Shown here one piece after another: positions 61,734 through 64,000 of a DNA stretch of 64,000 nucleotides; within the stretch, counting starts at the first letter, position 1; each line of letters begins with the position of its first letter. The position numbers and the translations under genes were made by a program. Below the pieces are notes generated by a model, which ran no database searches, was not told the DNA's origin, and worked only from the letters and a program-made list of their open reading frames with translations. Origin of the DNA: JACCWP01 sp963801045 (GTDB taxonomy: Bacteria > Actinomycetota > Actinomycetes > Propionibacteriales > Nocardioidaceae); contig CAWDDC010000004.1 of NCBI GenBank assembly GCA_963801045.1, positions 1,550,001-1,614,000 on the forward strand. The letters run 5' to 3'.

Positions 61734-63098
61734 ATGGCTGAGCGCACACCGGTGCTTGCTCTCGACACGTTGCGCTCGCAGATCGAGCGGGGTGAGGTCG
61801 ACACCGTCGTCGTCGCCTTCACCGACATGCAGGGCCGCCTGCAGGGCAAGCGGCTGCACGCGCCGTACTTCCTCGACCACGTGCTCGAGCACGGCACCGA
61901 GGGCTGCAACTACCTGCTCGCGGTCGATGTCGACATGAACACGGTCGAGGGCTACGCGATCAGCTCCTGGGAGCGCGGCTACGGCGACATGGAGTTCGTG
62001 CTCGACCTGGACACCATGCGGCCGGTCCCGTGGCTGCCGGCCACGGCCATGGTGCAGTGCGACCTGGCCTGGCTGGACGACGAGCACACGCCGGTGGCTG
62101 AGTCGCCGCGGCAGGTCCTGCGAGCGCAGGTCGAGAAGGCGGCCGACAAGGGATGGTCGGCCTTCGCCGGCACCGAGCTGGAGTTCATCGTCTTCGACGA
62201 CACCTACGAGCAGGCGTGGGACGCCGGGTACCGCAACCTCACGCCGTCGAACCAGTACAACGTCGACTACTCGCTGCTCGGCACGACCAGGGTCGAGCCG
62301 CTGCTGCGCGACCTCCGCAACCACATGTACGCCAGCGGGATGGTGGTCGAGTCGGCCAAGGGCGAGTGCAACCTCGGCCAGCACGAGATCGCGTTCCTGT
62401 TCGACGAGGTCGTGCGCACTGCCGACAACCACGCCGTCTACAAGAACGGCGCCAAGGAGATCGCGTCGCTGCACGGCAAGGCGCTGAGCTTCATGGCCAA
62501 GTTCGACGAGCGCGAGGGCAACTCCTGCCACATCCACATGAGCCTGCGGGGCACCGACGGATCGGTGGTCTTCGCCGACGACGACGGGCCCACCGACCTG
62601 TTCCGCCAGTTCGTCGCCGGGGTCCAGACGACACTGGCGGAGCTCACCCTGCTGTACGCGCCGAACGTCAACTCCTACAAGCGGTTCGCCCCGGGCTCGT
62701 TCGCGCCCACGGCGGTCGCCTGGGGGTGGGACAACCGGACCTGTGCGCTGCGCGCGGTCGGGCACGGCGGCGGGCTGCGGATCGAGAACCGGCTGCCCGG
62801 CGGCGACGTGAACCCGTACATGGGACTCGCCGCGATGCTCGCCGGTGGGCTGTACGGCATCGAGCACGAGCTCGAGCTCGAAGCGCCGCTCGAGGGCAAC
62901 GCCTACACCTCCGACAAGACCCTGGTGCCGCACACCCTGCGCGCCGCCCGGGACGCGTTCGCTGCCTCCGAGATCGCGCCCGAGGTGTTCGGCCAGCAGG
63001 TCGTCGACCACTACCTGAACGCCGCCGACGTCGAGCTCAAGGCGTTCGAGGCTGCCGTCACCGACTGGGAGCGGGTCCGGGGGTTCGAGCGGCTGTGA
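61734..63098 (+). CDS. glnA4: glutamine synthetase-like gamma-glutamyl-amine ligase, GlnA4-like
   Basis: A 454-residue member of the glutamine synthetase fold. Visible active-site segments are GTELEFIVFD, ECNLGQHEIAFLF, CHIHMSL, NSYKRFAPGSFAP and RIENRLPGGDVNPY. In Streptomyces, GlnA4 makes gamma-glutamylethanolamide from ethanolamine, glutamate and ATP. The neighbouring ethanolamine permease and aldehyde dehydrogenase make that the best guess here, but gamma-glutamylpolyamine synthesis is an alternative. ATG 61734 follows GGTGGGAGA. It overlaps the aldehyde dehydrogenase by 4 bp. Confidence 0.82.
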   Translation: MAERTPVLALDTLRSQIERGEVDTVVVAFTDMQGRLQGKRLHAPYFLDHVLEHGTEGCNYLLAVDVDMNTVEGYAISSWERGYGDMEFVLDLDTMRPVPWLPATAMVQCDLAWLDDEHTPVAESPRQVLRAQVEKAADKGWSAFAGTELEFIVFDDTYEQAWDAGYRNLTPSNQYNVDYSLLGTTRVEPLLRDLRNHMYASGMVVESAKGECNLGQHEIAFLFDEVVRTADNHAVYKNGAKEIASLHGKALSFMAKFDEREGNSCHIHMSLRGTDGSVVFADDDGPTDLFRQFVAGVQTTLAELTLLYAPNVNSYKRFAPGSFAPTAVAWGWDNRTCALRAVGHGGGLRIENRLPGGDVNPYMGLAAMLAGGLYGIEHELELEAPLEGNAYTSDKTLVPHTLRAARDAFAASEIAPEVFGQQVVDHYLNAADVELKAFEAAVTDWERVRGFERL

Positions 63099-64000
63099 GC
63101 ACCACGCACGTCGTCCTCGACCCGGCGACCGAGCAGCCGGTGGTCGAGCTCGAGCAGACGACCCTGGAGCAGGCCGACGCGGCCATCGAGCGGGCCGCCG
63201 ACGCGTTCCGGACCTGGCGCACCGTTGCCCCGGCCGACCGCGGCCTGCTGCTGCGTCGCTTCGCCGACGCCGTCGACAGCGCCCGCGAGGAGCTGGCAGC
63301 GCTCGAGGTCAGCAACTCCGGGCACACCATCTCCAACGCCCGCTGGGAGGCGGGCAACGTCCGGGACGTGCTGGCTTACTACTCGGCGGCACCGGAACGG
63401 TTGTTCGGGCGGCAGATCCCGGTGGCCGGCGGCATCGACATCACCTTCAAGGAGCCGCTCGGCGTCGTCGGCGTGATCGTGCCGTGGAACTTCCCGATGC
63501 CGATCCTGGGCTGGGGGATGGCACCGGCGCTGGCCGCCGGCAACACGGTGGTGCTGAAGCCGGCCGAGCTCACCCCGCTCACCGCGATCCGGATCGGCGA
63601 GCTGGCGCTCGAGGCCGGTCTGCCCGAGGGCGTGCTCACGGTGCTCCCCGGCAAGGGCTCGGTGGTGGGGGAACGGTTCGTGACCCACCCGTCCGTGCGC
63701 AAGATCTGCTTCACCGGCTCGACCGAGGTCGGCACCCGGATCATGGCGCGGGCCGCCGAGCAGGTGAAGCGGGTGACGCTCGAGCTGGGCGGCAAGAGCG
63801 CCAACATCGTGTTCGCCGACTCCGATCTCGAGCAGGCGGCGGCGACGGCACCGTACGGCGTCTTCGACAACGCCGGCCAGGACTGCTGCGCGCGCAGCCG
63901 GATCCTGGTCGAGCGGTCCGTGCACGACCGGTTCCTGGCCCTGCTCGAGCCCGCGGTGCAGGGCGTGCGGGTCGGCGCGCCCGGGGACGAGGCGACCGAG
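63095..64000 (+). CDS. NAD(P)+-dependent aldehyde dehydrogenase (truncated by the window end)
   Basis: The first 302 codons are present; the gene runs off the window at 64000. The cofactor motif PWNFPMP, FTGSTEVG, the general base in LELGGKSANIVF and the catalytic-cysteine region GQDCCARSR are visible. The GTG start overlaps the glnA4-like stop. In the ethanolamine pathway it could oxidise the aldehyde formed after gamma-glutamylation. Confidence 0.9.
   Translation, partial: MSTTHVVLDPATEQPVVELEQTTLEQADAAIERAADAFRTWRTVAPADRGLLLRRFADAVDSAREELAALEVSNSGHTISNARWEAGNVRDVLAYYSAAPERLFGRQIPVAGGIDITFKEPLGVVGVIVPWNFPMPILGWGMAPALAAGNTVVLKPAELTPLTAIRIGELALEAGLPEGVLTVLPGKGSVVGERFVTHPSVRKICFTGSTEVGTRIMARAAEQVKRVTLELGGKSANIVFADSDLEQAAATAPYGVFDNAGQDCCARSRILVERSVHDRFLALLEPAVQGVRVGAPGDEATE

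Overview
This is a GC-rich chromosomal window with many GTG starts and 4-bp ATGA/GTGA gene overlaps. It carries actinobacterial marker genes (WhiA, RbpA, OpcA, acVLRF1, a GTG-started SufRBDCSU operon). I infer a non-mycobacterial actinobacterium, possibly of the Nocardioides type; the sequence alone does not fix the genus. No tRNA, rRNA, CRISPR array, insertion sequence or phage gene was recognised. No gene-free stretch exceeds 300 bp; the longest, 13829-14040, holds palindromic repeats.

Layout. 1-4260 (+): 3' end of whiA, then gap-pgk-tpiA, secG and rbpA. 4270-12678 (-): tkt-tal-pgi-zwf-opcA-pgl, the oxidative and non-oxidative pentose phosphate operon, convergent with rbpA. 12.8-17.7 kb: ctaB and ctaA (haem O/A synthesis) with an ABC exporter pair. 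Between ctaB and ctaA sits a DUF559/AbiEi-like gene surrounded by five 48-bp palindromic repeats. 17.7-24.3 kb (+): the Fe-S cluster operon sufR-sufB-sufD-Rieske-sufC-sufS-sufU-sufT.

24.35-35.9 kb is a type VII secretion island. The minus strand carries eccC, two WXG100-type proteins, a small helical partner, a 441-aa candidate toxin with a glycine-zipper region, a three-TM protein, an LpqN/DUF1795-like protein and a possible EspG-like protein. The plus strand carries eccD, an EspI/ParA-like ATPase and a small membrane protein. EccB, EccE and mycosin are not in the window. 36.0-47.4 kb (+) is a Tad/Flp pilus locus: cpaB, tadZ, tadA, tadB, tadC, flp, two TadE-like genes, a TadG-like gene, a lipoprotein, a secreted protein and a large membrane protein joining LysM to a transcriptional-activator (BTAD) domain.

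47.4-53.4 kb: acVLRF1 and an ABC-F ATPase, both linked to stalled-ribosome biology, then an enoyl-CoA hydratase, an ABC exporter and an atypical SDR. 53.4-64.0 kb is a catabolic region for choline-derived amines and ethanolamine: a HutC-type regulator, a fused FAD/aminomethyltransferase dehydrogenase, a choline/ethanolamine-kinase-like protein, an APC permease, an ethanolamine permease, an FCD regulator, a GlnA4-like gamma-glutamyl ligase and an aldehyde dehydrogenase cut by the window end.

Most interesting candidates: the repeat-flanked DUF559 gene (a possible repeat/endonuclease partnership like REP/RAYT), the glycine-zipper T7SS toxin candidate with a possible immunity protein, a shared C-terminal SRP(V/I)N motif in two T7SS proteins, a histone-H1-like tail on OpcA, and a paired palindrome in front of the glnA4-like gene.
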